A stretch of DNA of 5,915 nt from Granulosicoccaceae bacterium (GTDB lineage Bacteria; Pseudomonadota; Gammaproteobacteria; Granulosicoccales; Granulosicoccaceae). Within the stretch, counting starts at the first letter, position 1; every line of letters begins with the position of its first letter. The position numbers were made by a program, and so were the translations under genes. The notes under the pieces were generated by a model. It had not been told where the DNA came from. It made no database searches and saw only the letters and a list, made by a program, of their open reading frames with translations. The DNA lies in the NCBI GenBank assembly GCA_023301405.1, contig JALZUX010000663.1:1-5915 (forward strand). Reading direction: 5' to 3'. Shown here piece by piece: positions 1-5,127 of this stretch.

Positions 1-311
1 CGGGCAACACTAACAGTTCAGATAAACCTGTTTTAGCTCAGCCGCAAAATTCACCACAAGCAAACTCTCCAGCTCACCTTTTGGCTGTCGTCAAAACCAA
101 CGACACCAACAGCCAGGAAATACAGTTCAAGGGACGCTATGAAAAGGCCACAGAGAAGCTGGCACTGAATGAAGACAAAATTCAAAAATTGCAATCCACT
201 ATCAATCGCTTGCAAGCATCAGGATTAGTTGAACTTCAAAACGAACCAACAGTACCGCACGGACGTAAAACACTACTAAGTAAAGTGCGGGTAATGGCAC
301 CTGCCGGATAA
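1..311 (+). CDS. C-terminal end of an unrecognised protein (5' partial)
   Basis: The frame starting at base 3 is open from the left edge to a TAA at 309-311, giving 102 visible codons of a gene that begins outside the window. A TTG at 81 could serve as a start. However, the open frame upstream of it, with no stop, makes a truncated longer protein more likely. The first 25 or so visible residues are rich in Asn, Ser, Pro and Gln and look like a flexible linker. The next stretch (about bases 132-240) is rich in Lys, Glu, Leu and Gln, with spacing that suggests a short helix or coiled coil (for example KIQKLQSTINRLQ). The tail is basic and ends VRVMAPAG. There are no cysteines, no transmembrane segment and no catalytic motif that I recognise. 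I do not assign a function. It is separated by about 150 bases from the next gene, so co-transcription with it is uncertain. Confidence 0.6.
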   Translation, partial: GNTNSSDKPVLAQPQNSPQANSPAHLLAVVKTNDTNSQEIQFKGRYEKATEKLALNEDKIQKLQSTINRLQASGLVELQNEPTVPHGRKTLLSKVRVMAPAG

Positions 312-316
312 CCCAA

Positions 317-342
317 CAGCAGAGCCTATGCTTACTCTGCTG
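317..342 (+). terminator. Hairpin just after the first gene, possible weak terminator
   Basis: CAGCAGAG (317-324) and CTCTGCTG (335-342) form a perfect 8-bp inverted repeat around a 10-base loop, six bases after the TAA of the upstream gene. The position fits a transcription terminator, but no T-run follows (the next bases are ACCCGATC). It may therefore only stabilise the 3' end or need a factor. A second CTCTGCTG lies at 373-380. Confidence 0.35.
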
Positions 343-460
343 ACCCGATCACGCAATTCATCGGGCACGCCACTCTGCTGCCAAAGTATCACCCGGTAAT
401 TAGAAACCCTAACCACCCAGTTAAGTAGCCACACTCGACGATAATAATCGCAGGACATCC

Positions 461-1387
461 ATGCAGCCCATAGTCTCAATATCCAAGCTCTGCAAGACCT
501 ACGGCTCAGGTCACCAGGCGTTAAAGAATATTAGCTTGGATATAATGCCCGGTGAAATACTCGCATTGCTAGGGCCAAACGGTGCGGGTAAAACAACTCT
601 GATATCCACAATCTGCGGCATCGTGTCACCTTCCTCCGGCTCTGTCACGGTGGATGGGTATGATATCGCAACAGATTATCGCCAGACCCGCGAAATCATT
701 GGCCTTGTCCCCCAGGAGCTTACTCTTGGCGCATTTGAAAAAGTGGCCAACACATTGGCATTCAGTAGAGGCCTGTATGGCAAAGCCCCGAACCCGGACT
801 ACCTTGAACAATTATTGAAAGACCTATCGCTCTGGGAAAAACGAGACAATATTCTCATGAGTCTGTCAGGCGGCATGAAACGACGGGTGTTGATCGGTAA
901 AGCACTCTCTCACGAACCACGAGTGCTGTTTCTCGATGAACCTACCGCCGGCGTAGACGTAGAGCTGCGCAAAGATATGTGGAAACTGGTCAGTAAACTG
1001 CGTGAATCTGGGGTCACCATCATACTGACTACCCACTACATCGAAGAGGCAGAAGAGATCGCTGATCGGGTTGGGATTATCAACAACGGTGAACTACTGT
1101 TGGTAGAAGACAAAGCCGAGCTCATGCAGAAACTTGGAAGCAAGCAACTCAGCATCGAACTCAGGGAACCCATTAGTGAAATCCCCGCCAGTCTAGCCGA
1201 CTATTCTCTTGACTTATCGGCCGACAGACAAAGCCTGATTTACTCCTACGACACGCGCCGTGAGCGCACCGGAATAACCGCACTGATGCAAGCCGTCAAT
1301 GAAGCAGGGCTCATACTTCGCGATATTCATACATCGCAAAGCTCATTAGAAGATATTTTTGTTAATCTGGTTAGAGAGAAATCATGA
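461..1387 (+). CDS. yadG: ABC transporter ATP-binding protein, YadG-like
   Basis: This is the nucleotide-binding subunit of an ABC-2 type exporter, acting at the inner face of the cytoplasmic membrane. All ATPase motifs are present in order: A-loop Tyr14, Walker A GPNGAGKT at residues 38-45, Q-loop Gln85 in LVPQE, signature LSGGM at 135-139, Walker B VLFLDE at 155-160 with catalytic Glu160, D-loop Asp166, and switch His192 in TTHY. The protein has 308 residues, the same length as I recall for E. coli YadG, and matches its characteristic runs [19 protein letters not shown] and TTHY.EEAE. The roughly 90 residues after the ATPase core form the usual family tail. The ATG is supported by AGGA at 452-455, five bases upstream. 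The stop overlaps the start of the permease gene, so the two are surely one operon. The substrate is unknown. NodI and other drug or polysaccharide export ATPases are related alternatives. Confidence 0.93.
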   Translation: MQPIVSISKLCKTYGSGHQALKNISLDIMPGEILALLGPNGAGKTTLISTICGIVSPSSGSVTVDGYDIATDYRQTREIIGLVPQELTLGAFEKVANTLAFSRGLYGKAPNPDYLEQLLKDLSLWEKRDNILMSLSGGMKRRVLIGKALSHEPRVLFLDEPTAGVDVELRKDMWKLVSKLRESGVTIILTTHYIEEAEEIADRVGIINNGELLLVEDKAELMQKLGSKQLSIELREPISEIPASLADYSLDLSADRQSLIYSYDTRRERTGITALMQAVNEAGLILRDIHTSQSSLEDIFVNLVREKS

Positions 1388-2145
1388 ACTGGCATGCCAT
1401 CAGAGTCATCTACATCAGTGAGATGATGCGCACCTGGAATACGCTGATGCAAAGCATTGCATCACCGGTGATATCAACGTGCTTATACTTTGTGGTTTTT
1501 GGCTCTGCCATCGGCTCAAGAATTCAAACAGTGGAAGACGTCTCTTACGGCGTGTTTATCGTCCCGGGGCTTATAATGCTTTCACTGCTTACACAAAGCA
1601 TTTCCAATGCATCGTTCGGTATTTATTTTCCAAAGTTTACCGGCACTATCTATGAGATTCTTTCTGCGCCATTGTCTTTCTTCGAGGTGGTACTTGGCTA
1701 CGTGGGTGCAGCGGCAACCAAATCACTTATTATTGGTGCGATCATACTACTCACTGCCGGCTTTTTTGTGGATCTGGAAATTCAACACCCGTTCTGGATG
1801 CTGACGTTCCTGATACTTACTTGCATCACGTTTTCATTGTTCGGCTTTATTATTGGTATTTGGGCAGACAGCTTCGAAAAGCTGCAACTGATCCCATTGC
1901 TGGTAATCACACCTCTGGTCTTTTTGGGCGGCAGCTTTTACTCCGTTGATATGCTTCCACCGATATGGCAAAAAATAACCATGTTTAATCCAGTGGTTTA
2001 TTTGATTAGCGGATTTCGCTGGAGCTTTTTCGAGATTAGCGATGTCAGCGTGGGCATCAGCCTATTTATGATTTTACTGTTTCTTGCCATTTGCCTTGCC
2101 ACCGTCTGGTGGATGTTTAAAACCGGCTATAAGCTTCGCCAATAA
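1384..2145 (+). CDS. yadH: ABC-2 type transporter permease, YadH-like
   Basis: This is the membrane subunit that partners the preceding ATPase; as a half-size permease it would normally act as a dimer with two ATPase copies. Its 253 residues are close to the E. coli YadH length. By eye there are six hydrophobic segments at about residues 21-45, 57-78, 101-129, 137-160, 167-188 and 223-245, the usual ABC-2 membrane domain pattern. Family-typical runs include [13 protein letters not shown] (35-47), FIVPGLIML (58-66), the [11 protein letters not shown] stretch before the last helix, and [13 protein letters not shown] (201-213). The ATG overlaps the upstream TGA as ATGA, and a GAGAG purine tract lies just before it inside the upstream gene, so translation is coupled. 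The transported compound cannot be read from the sequence. Confidence 0.92.
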   Translation: MNWHAIRVIYISEMMRTWNTLMQSIASPVISTCLYFVVFGSAIGSRIQTVEDVSYGVFIVPGLIMLSLLTQSISNASFGIYFPKFTGTIYEILSAPLSFFEVVLGYVGAAATKSLIIGAIILLTAGFFVDLEIQHPFWMLTFLILTCITFSLFGFIIGIWADSFEKLQLIPLLVITPLVFLGGSFYSVDMLPPIWQKITMFNPVVYLISGFRWSFFEISDVSVGISLFMILLFLAICLATVWWMFKTGYKLRQ

Positions 2146-2147
2146 CT

Positions 2148-2930
2148 ATGACTACACTGTTAAACGACGAAATAATCACCACACCGCCACGCGATGCCGC
2201 AACTGTTATTTTGTTGCGTGACGCTGAACCCGACGTAGAAGTACTGTTACTGAAGCGCGGAAACAGCACCACAGTGATGAGCAACGCCTGGGTGTTTCCA
2301 GGCGGCAAAGTTGACGATGCAGACTTCAATCATACTGAACAGATAACAGCATCGCTTGGCGACACCCCTCAGGCCCTGCTGGCAGAACCAGAACTTAGCA
2401 CCGCACACGCCAGCGCATTGTTTTATGCTGCCTGCAGGGAAACACAAGAAGAAACCGGCGTCACCCTGAAGCCGCAACAGCTCACCCCCTGGTCGCGTTG
2501 GATAACACCCAACGAACCCTCGATGATGAAAAAGCGCTTCGATGCGCGATTTTTCATTGCCAGAATGCCTACCGGGCAAACCGCGGTCCACGACGGAAGT
2601 GAGACCACTGACAGCAGGTGGCTTACCCCACGCAACGCGCTTGAGGCGTACTGTGCCAATGAAATCACACTGGCCCCGCCACAAATCATGACACTGGCAG
2701 CCCTTGCCAGACACCCCGATACCGCAGCCTGCCTTGCCTTTGCGACATCACAAGCTACCTACTGCATTCAACCGGGCGTACTGAAAGACAATGGCAACCG
2801 CACACTGACCTATCCCGGTGACATCGAGCATCCGCTCGACGAGCACCTGATGCCGGGCCCAACCCGGCTTACGTGGAAAGATAATCACTTTGAACCGGTC
2901 AGCGGGTTTGAAGCATTCTTTAAGGACTAA
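2148..2930 (+). CDS. Nudix hydrolase, NUDT19-like with a split Nudix box
   Basis: This is a cytoplasmic metal-dependent pyrophosphohydrolase of 260 residues. The front half of the Nudix box is WVFPGGKVD (residues 48-56). The catalytic half is RETQEETGV (97-105), holding the Mg-binding glutamates Glu98, Glu101 and Glu102. In a canonical box the last Gly of the GG pair and this Arg are 14 residues apart, but here they are 44 apart, so about 30 residues are inserted. Such an insertion is known in the NUDT19/RP2p branch, whose mammalian member splits coenzyme A; I take this protein to be of that branch. The N-terminal strand RDAATVILLRD followed by EVLLLKRG is also typical. The substrate here is unproven and could be CoA, acyl-CoA or another nucleoside diphosphate derivative. 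The ATG follows the permease TAA by two bases and has no clear ribosome binding site, so termination-reinitiation from yadH is likely. I see no signal peptide. Confidence 0.87.
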   Translation: MTTLLNDEIITTPPRDAATVILLRDAEPDVEVLLLKRGNSTTVMSNAWVFPGGKVDDADFNHTEQITASLGDTPQALLAEPELSTAHASALFYAACRETQEETGVTLKPQQLTPWSRWITPNEPSMMKKRFDARFFIARMPTGQTAVHDGSETTDSRWLTPRNALEAYCANEITLAPPQIMTLAALARHPDTAACLAFATSQATYCIQPGVLKDNGNRTLTYPGDIEHPLDEHLMPGPTRLTWKDNHFEPVSGFEAFFKD

Positions 2931-3031
2931 CTCTGGAACCCTGCGCTGGTGCGGGAATTCAGAGACTGAATGTAAAGTGGCACAGCGCTAAAGGGGGCTC
3001 AAGGCATTGCCTATGAACCAAAGCGCCGTTA

Positions 3032-3045
3032 AACGCGTAGGCGTT
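3032..3045 (+). terminator. Small hairpin in the spacer after the Nudix gene, weak terminator candidate
   Basis: AACGC (3032-3036) and GCGTT (3041-3045) form a 5-bp stem with a GTAG loop, followed by GTCTT. The stem is short and the T-run is poor. The rest of the 216-base spacer holds another 6-bp repeat, ATTCAG/CTGAAT at 2957-2971, and a C-rich stretch near 3068-3087. I see no gene in it. Confidence 0.2.
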
Positions 3046-3134
3046 GTCTTAGTACGTTAAAAAACTCCGGCCCAAACCGGCCCCCACTTCAGCTAATATG
3101 ACCACCAGCAAAACACCTGTCATATCACTGACAC

Positions 3135-3139
3135 AAGGA
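3135..3139 (+). promoter_or_regulatory. Ribosome binding site that sets the TTG start of the chelatase gene
   Basis: AAGGA lies seven bases before TTG at 3147. No ATG or GTG exists at a suitable position, and the TTG puts the conserved N-terminal strand and HGSR motif at the position normal for the family. Confidence 0.7.
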
Positions 3140-3146
3140 CAATACG

Positions 3147-3539
3147 TTGAAATCTTTACTTATCATTGCGCACGGCAGCAGGCGCGAAGCATCTAATGAG
3201 GAAATTCGCGCGCTCACCGACAAGCTGCGCCAACATCCTGCTAATGACGCTGATCACACGTCATGTGCTTTCCTTGAATTGGCAGCACCGGGGATTCCAG
3301 AAGGAATACAACAAAGTATTGACCAAGGTGCTACCACCGTCGTGGTATACCCATACTTTCTGTCACAAGGTCGACACGTTGCTGAAGACATTCCGCATGA
3401 AGTAAAAGAAAAACAACTGCAACATCCAGACATCAATATTGTGATCGCCGACTACTTTGGGTCAAGTGAGCGCGTCGTAGAATTACTGGCTCAAGAATCC
3501 GGTGCATCACTAACAGCCCAGCTCACTGCCCGAGAATGA
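3147..3539 (+). CDS. Sirohydrochlorin chelatase family protein, short CbiX/SirB type
   Basis: This is a class II chelatase of 130 residues that would insert Co2+ or Fe2+ (possibly Ni2+) into sirohydrochlorin, for cobalamin or siroheme synthesis in the cytoplasm. The N-terminal strand LLIIAHGSRR (residues 4-13) carries the likely metal-handling His9. The second hallmark, VVYPYFLSQGRHVAEDIP, supplies His77. Both histidines match the pair known in single-domain CbiX proteins. The length fits one chelatase domain, whereas two-domain SirB/CbiX proteins are about twice as long, so an active homodimer is expected. Translation begins at TTG behind AAGGA. The gene stands alone: no other siroheme or cobalamin gene is within the window, so the metal cannot be decided from context. 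No cysteine-rich or His-rich tail is present. I am confident of the family, less so of the metal. Confidence 0.88.
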   Translation: MKSLLIIAHGSRREASNEEIRALTDKLRQHPANDADHTSCAFLELAAPGIPEGIQQSIDQGATTVVVYPYFLSQGRHVAEDIPHEVKEKQLQHPDINIVIADYFGSSERVVELLAQESGASLTAQLTARE

Positions 3540-3680
3540 ATGATCTACTGCGGCAAGGCCTTTTAGCCAACTAATGCGATCAACCTGGTTAAAGGGAATA
3601 AGGCAGTATATAGCCTGCTTGAACTGGCGCGCAGTTCTGAAAATAATGAAAAGCGGGTGTCGGCACGTTTCGGCTATCCA

Positions 3681-3710
3681 TTGGTTTTCGGTTTAAGCCG
3701 TCTATATAAG
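3681..3710 (+). promoter_or_regulatory. Candidate sigma-70 promoter, distal
   Basis: TTGGTT (3681-3686) is followed after 18 bases by TATAAG (3705-3710), five of six matches to the -10 consensus. TATATA at 16 bases spacing (3703-3708) is an alternative. If used for the DUF1127 gene it would give a leader of roughly 190 bases. This is pattern matching only. Confidence 0.3.
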
Positions 3711-3848
3711 TTGATCCGAAATTTGGCCAACACCCAGCGCTGTTCTATGCAATATTCGATTCATAATCGCACCGCCAAACCCGATTCAAATCACGCTTTT
3801 TTCATTGGTGAACTAAATTCACAGAACTAAGCTGTCAGCACACCATTG

Positions 3849-3876
3849 TTGATTCGATTTTGCAGCCGCATACTCT
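3849..3876 (+). promoter_or_regulatory. Candidate sigma-70 promoter, proximal to the DUF1127 gene
   Basis: TTGATT (3849-3854) and TACTCT (3871-3876) are separated by 16 bases. The -10 is poor (three of six), but the position would give a short leader of about 25-30 bases containing the AAGAG ribosome binding site at 3896-3900. Confidence 0.25.
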
Positions 3877-3909
3877 TTGCAGACCAAAAAAACACAAGAG
3901 TATAAAACG

Positions 3910-4122
3910 ATGAAAAACTTCCTTAATTCAATTTCAAAATCTTTCGTACCTAGCAACAACGATGATACACGTGCTGCCCGCCACGCACGACGCAAGGCGA
4001 TTGCAGAGTTGCGCTCATTGTCAGATGCACAATTAAAAGATATCGGCATCAGCCGCGGTAACATCGCTCATGCTGTAATCCATGGCAAAGATGGCGTTGA
4101 TCAAGGCAAACGCGCCGCCTAA
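3910..4122 (+). CDS. Small DUF1127 protein
   Basis: This is a 70-residue basic protein with a clear DUF1127 core: an Arg-rich helix (RAARHARRKAIAELRSL, residues 21-37) followed by LSDAQLKDIGISRGNI (37-52), the conserved L-D-Q-L-D-I-G-S-R pattern. Short DUF1127 proteins are common in proteobacteria. The few studied ones in alphaproteobacteria have been linked to RNA binding, RNA turnover and phosphate or carbon adaptation; a similar role here is inference. I chose ATG 3910 because AAGAG lies nine bases upstream (3896-3900), and because the 11 residues gained by starting at TTG 3877 (MQTKKTQEYKT) are not part of the family core. There is no signal peptide or membrane segment. The gene appears monocistronic, with a long upstream region and strong hairpins after it, as expected of a small, highly expressed regulator. 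Confidence 0.85.
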   Translation: MKNFLNSISKSFVPSNNDDTRAARHARRKAIAELRSLSDAQLKDIGISRGNIAHAVIHGKDGVDQGKRAA

Positions 4123-4136
4123 TTGATCGCTCTTAA

Positions 4137-4166
4137 CGGCTTACAAAAAAACAATAATAGAAGCCG
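4137..4166 (+). other. Hairpin with an A-rich 18-base loop in the 3' region of the DUF1127 gene
   Basis: CGGCTT (4137-4142) and AAGCCG (4161-4166) pair perfectly around an 18-base loop that is almost all A, with a few T, C and G. In RNA this would present a single-stranded A-rich surface 14 bases after the stop codon. From 4150 to 4164 the bases read as five A-purine-any triplets, the pattern bound by the distal face of Hfq. Whether Hfq binds here is speculation. Confidence 0.4.
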
Positions 4167-4179
4167 ACAAAATGAAAGA

Positions 4180-4216
4180 CCCCCTGACAATCAGGGGGCC
4201 TCAGCCCCCTGATTGT
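4180..4216 (+). terminator. Strong hairpin terminator with an alternative fold
   Basis: ACAATCAGGGGGC (4187-4199) and GCCCCCTGATTGT (4204-4216) form a perfect 13-bp stem with a CTCA loop, the strongest secondary structure in the window, about 65 bases after the DUF1127 stop. The tail TATCC has few T residues, so on this strand it may work as a weak intrinsic terminator or an RNA 3'-end stabiliser. The same purine segment, TCAGGGGG (4191-4198), can instead pair with CCCCCTGA at 4180-4187 around a 3-base loop. Read on the opposite strand, that smaller hairpin is followed by TCTTTCATTTT, a better terminator tail, although no minus-strand gene needs it here. Confidence 0.6.
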
Positions 4217-4252
4217 TATCCAACAGAAAAACCGGCAACGTGAAAAATAGCA

Positions 4253-4281
4253 TTGCGACTGCCCGCTGTGAGACGTAACCT
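4253..4281 (+). promoter_or_regulatory. Possible promoter for yaaA
   Basis: TTGCGA (4253-4258) and TAACCT (4276-4281), 17 bases apart, lie between the hairpin terminator and yaaA. The -35 has four matches to consensus and the -10 only three. The location after a terminator makes a promoter somewhere in 4217-4309 likely; this exact site is uncertain. Confidence 0.22.
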
Positions 4282-4285
4282 TAGA

Positions 4286-4306
4286 GGTAGTTAAACACGA
4301 GCTACC
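4286..4306 (+). promoter_or_regulatory. Short inverted repeat directly before the yaaA start
   Basis: GGTAG (4286-4290) and CTACC (4302-4306) can pair around an 11-base loop, ending three bases before the ATG. The left arm overlaps the only strong purine tract, GAGG at 4284-4287, which is 22 bases from the ATG and too far to act as a normal ribosome binding site unless the loop folds out. The effect is not known, and the stem is only 5 bp. Confidence 0.2.
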
Positions 4307-4309
4307 AAC

Positions 4310-5086
4310 ATGCTAATTCTGGTGTCACCAGCAAAAACGCTGGATTTCGATTCTGCGCCGCTTATCCCCGATAACACCCAGCCGCAGTTTCTAGACCACT
4401 CACAAGAACTTATCGATCAGTTAAAAAAGATGCCTGCTCCCAAAGTAGGGAAACTGATGCACATTAGCGACAAGCTGGCTGACCTCAACGCCGATCGCTA
4501 CAAAACATGGCAACAACCGCTGACCCCCGGCAAAGCGAAGCAAAGCATCTTTGCCTTCCAGGGTGACGTATACATTGGTCTGGACGCCAACACCATGAAA
4601 AAAAGAGATCTGCAGTTTGCGCAAAAACACCTGCGAATCTTAAGCGGCCTGTATGGCGTGCTACGACCACTTGACCTGATGCTTCCCTATCGCCTTGAAA
4701 TGGGCACTAAATTAGTCAATAAGCGCGGCCAGAACCTTTATCATTTCTGGGGCGACAATGTCACCGACTTGCTGAACGCTGAGCTCGCCGAACAAAAGTC
4801 CCGGCTTGTAGTTAATCTGGCCTCTAACGAATATTTCAAAGTGGTCAACAAAAACAAGCTACCCACTGATCTCATCAGTCCGGTTTTCAAAGACAAAAAG
4901 AACGGCGAATATAAATTGATTTCTTTTTTCGCTAAAAAAGCCAGAGGTATGATGGCGCGATACATCATCGATAATCGCATTAAAAAAGCCGACGACCTCA
5001 AAGACTTTGACACCGCAGGCTACAAATACAGCAAAAAACTCTCTACTGAAACAGAACCAGTTTTCACCAGAGACCAGGAAAGCTGA
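4310..5086 (+). CDS. yaaA: Peroxide stress protein YaaA (DUF328)
   Basis: This is a cytoplasmic protein of 258 residues, the same length as I recall for E. coli YaaA, where it is induced by OxyR and lowers intracellular free iron to limit Fenton damage to DNA and proteins. Homology is clear along the whole length: SPAKTLD (residues 6-12), the HISDKLADLNADR region, GDVYIGL, the strongly conserved LSGLYGVLRPLDLM block around residues 112-124 followed by PYRLEMGTKL, YHFWGD, VNLASNEYF, and ISFFAKKARGMMARYII. The family has a unique fold with a reported DNA-binding surface; its biochemical activity is still not settled. The ATG gives the exact family N-terminus, though no standard ribosome binding site precedes it. 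The next gene starts 41 bases after the stop on the same strand, so the two may share a transcript. OxyR control is plausible from E. coli, but I do not see a certain site. Confidence 0.96.
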   Translation: MLILVSPAKTLDFDSAPLIPDNTQPQFLDHSQELIDQLKKMPAPKVGKLMHISDKLADLNADRYKTWQQPLTPGKAKQSIFAFQGDVYIGLDANTMKKRDLQFAQKHLRILSGLYGVLRPLDLMLPYRLEMGTKLVNKRGQNLYHFWGDNVTDLLNAELAEQKSRLVVNLASNEYFKVVNKNKLPTDLISPVFKDKKNGEYKLISFFAKKARGMMARYIIDNRIKKADDLKDFDTAGYKYSKKLSTETEPVFTRDQES

Positions 5087-5127
5087 TCGCTTACCCTTGT
5101 TGATCAAATACTACTAGCGAGTTTGCC

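Larger units (their letters stand above)
3540..3909. other. 370-base intergenic region before the DUF1127 gene
   Basis: No gene is convincing here. The + frame from 3567 to the TAA at 3828-3830 has no stop for 87 codons, but lacks an ATG before codon 61 and any visible ribosome binding site. Its first usable start would be GTG at 3657, giving 57 residues. The predicted peptide (for example RFGYPLVFGLSRLYK) matches nothing I know. The region also contains a 17-base near-palindrome, GAACTG-GCGCG-CAGTTC at 3621-3637, and two sets of promoter-like hexamers given separately. It most likely serves as a long leader or control region for the downstream small gene. Confidence 0.5.

Noticed and set aside
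276..479. Minus-strand open frame across the spacer before yadG
   Set aside because: No recognisable motif or ribosome binding site, and it overlaps the ends of two + strand genes.
2247..2714. 155-codon open frame on the minus strand
   Set aside because: It lies entirely inside the Nudix gene in an antisense frame; the + frame has family motifs and operon spacing, while the minus peptide resembles nothing.
3028..3045. GTTAAAC followed by a small hairpin, considered as an integron attC site
   Set aside because: A matching RYYYAAC core at the other end was not found within about 100 bases, and there is no integrase or cassette-like gene.
3536..3574. 12-codon frame MNDLLRQGLLAN overlapping the chelatase stop by ATGA
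   Set aside because: Too short to support as a gene, with no ribosome binding site and no downstream partner; the overlap is probably chance.
3901..3906. TATAAA as a promoter -10 element
   Set aside because: Transcription would start at or after the ATG at 3910, and no good -35 lies at the right distance.
3877..3909. TTG at 3877 as the start of the DUF1127 protein
   Set aside because: ATG 3910 has AAGAG at suitable spacing and gives the usual family N-terminus; the extra 11 residues would come from the ribosome-binding region.
3819..4064. Minus-strand open frame opposite the DUF1127 gene
   Set aside because: The + strand product has the conserved DUF1127 core; the minus peptide has no family resemblance.
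5087..5127. A regulatory element between yaaA and the molybdoenzyme gene
   Set aside because: Apart from a weak AGCGAG ribosome binding site, I see no repeat, hairpin or promoter pair in these 41 bases.
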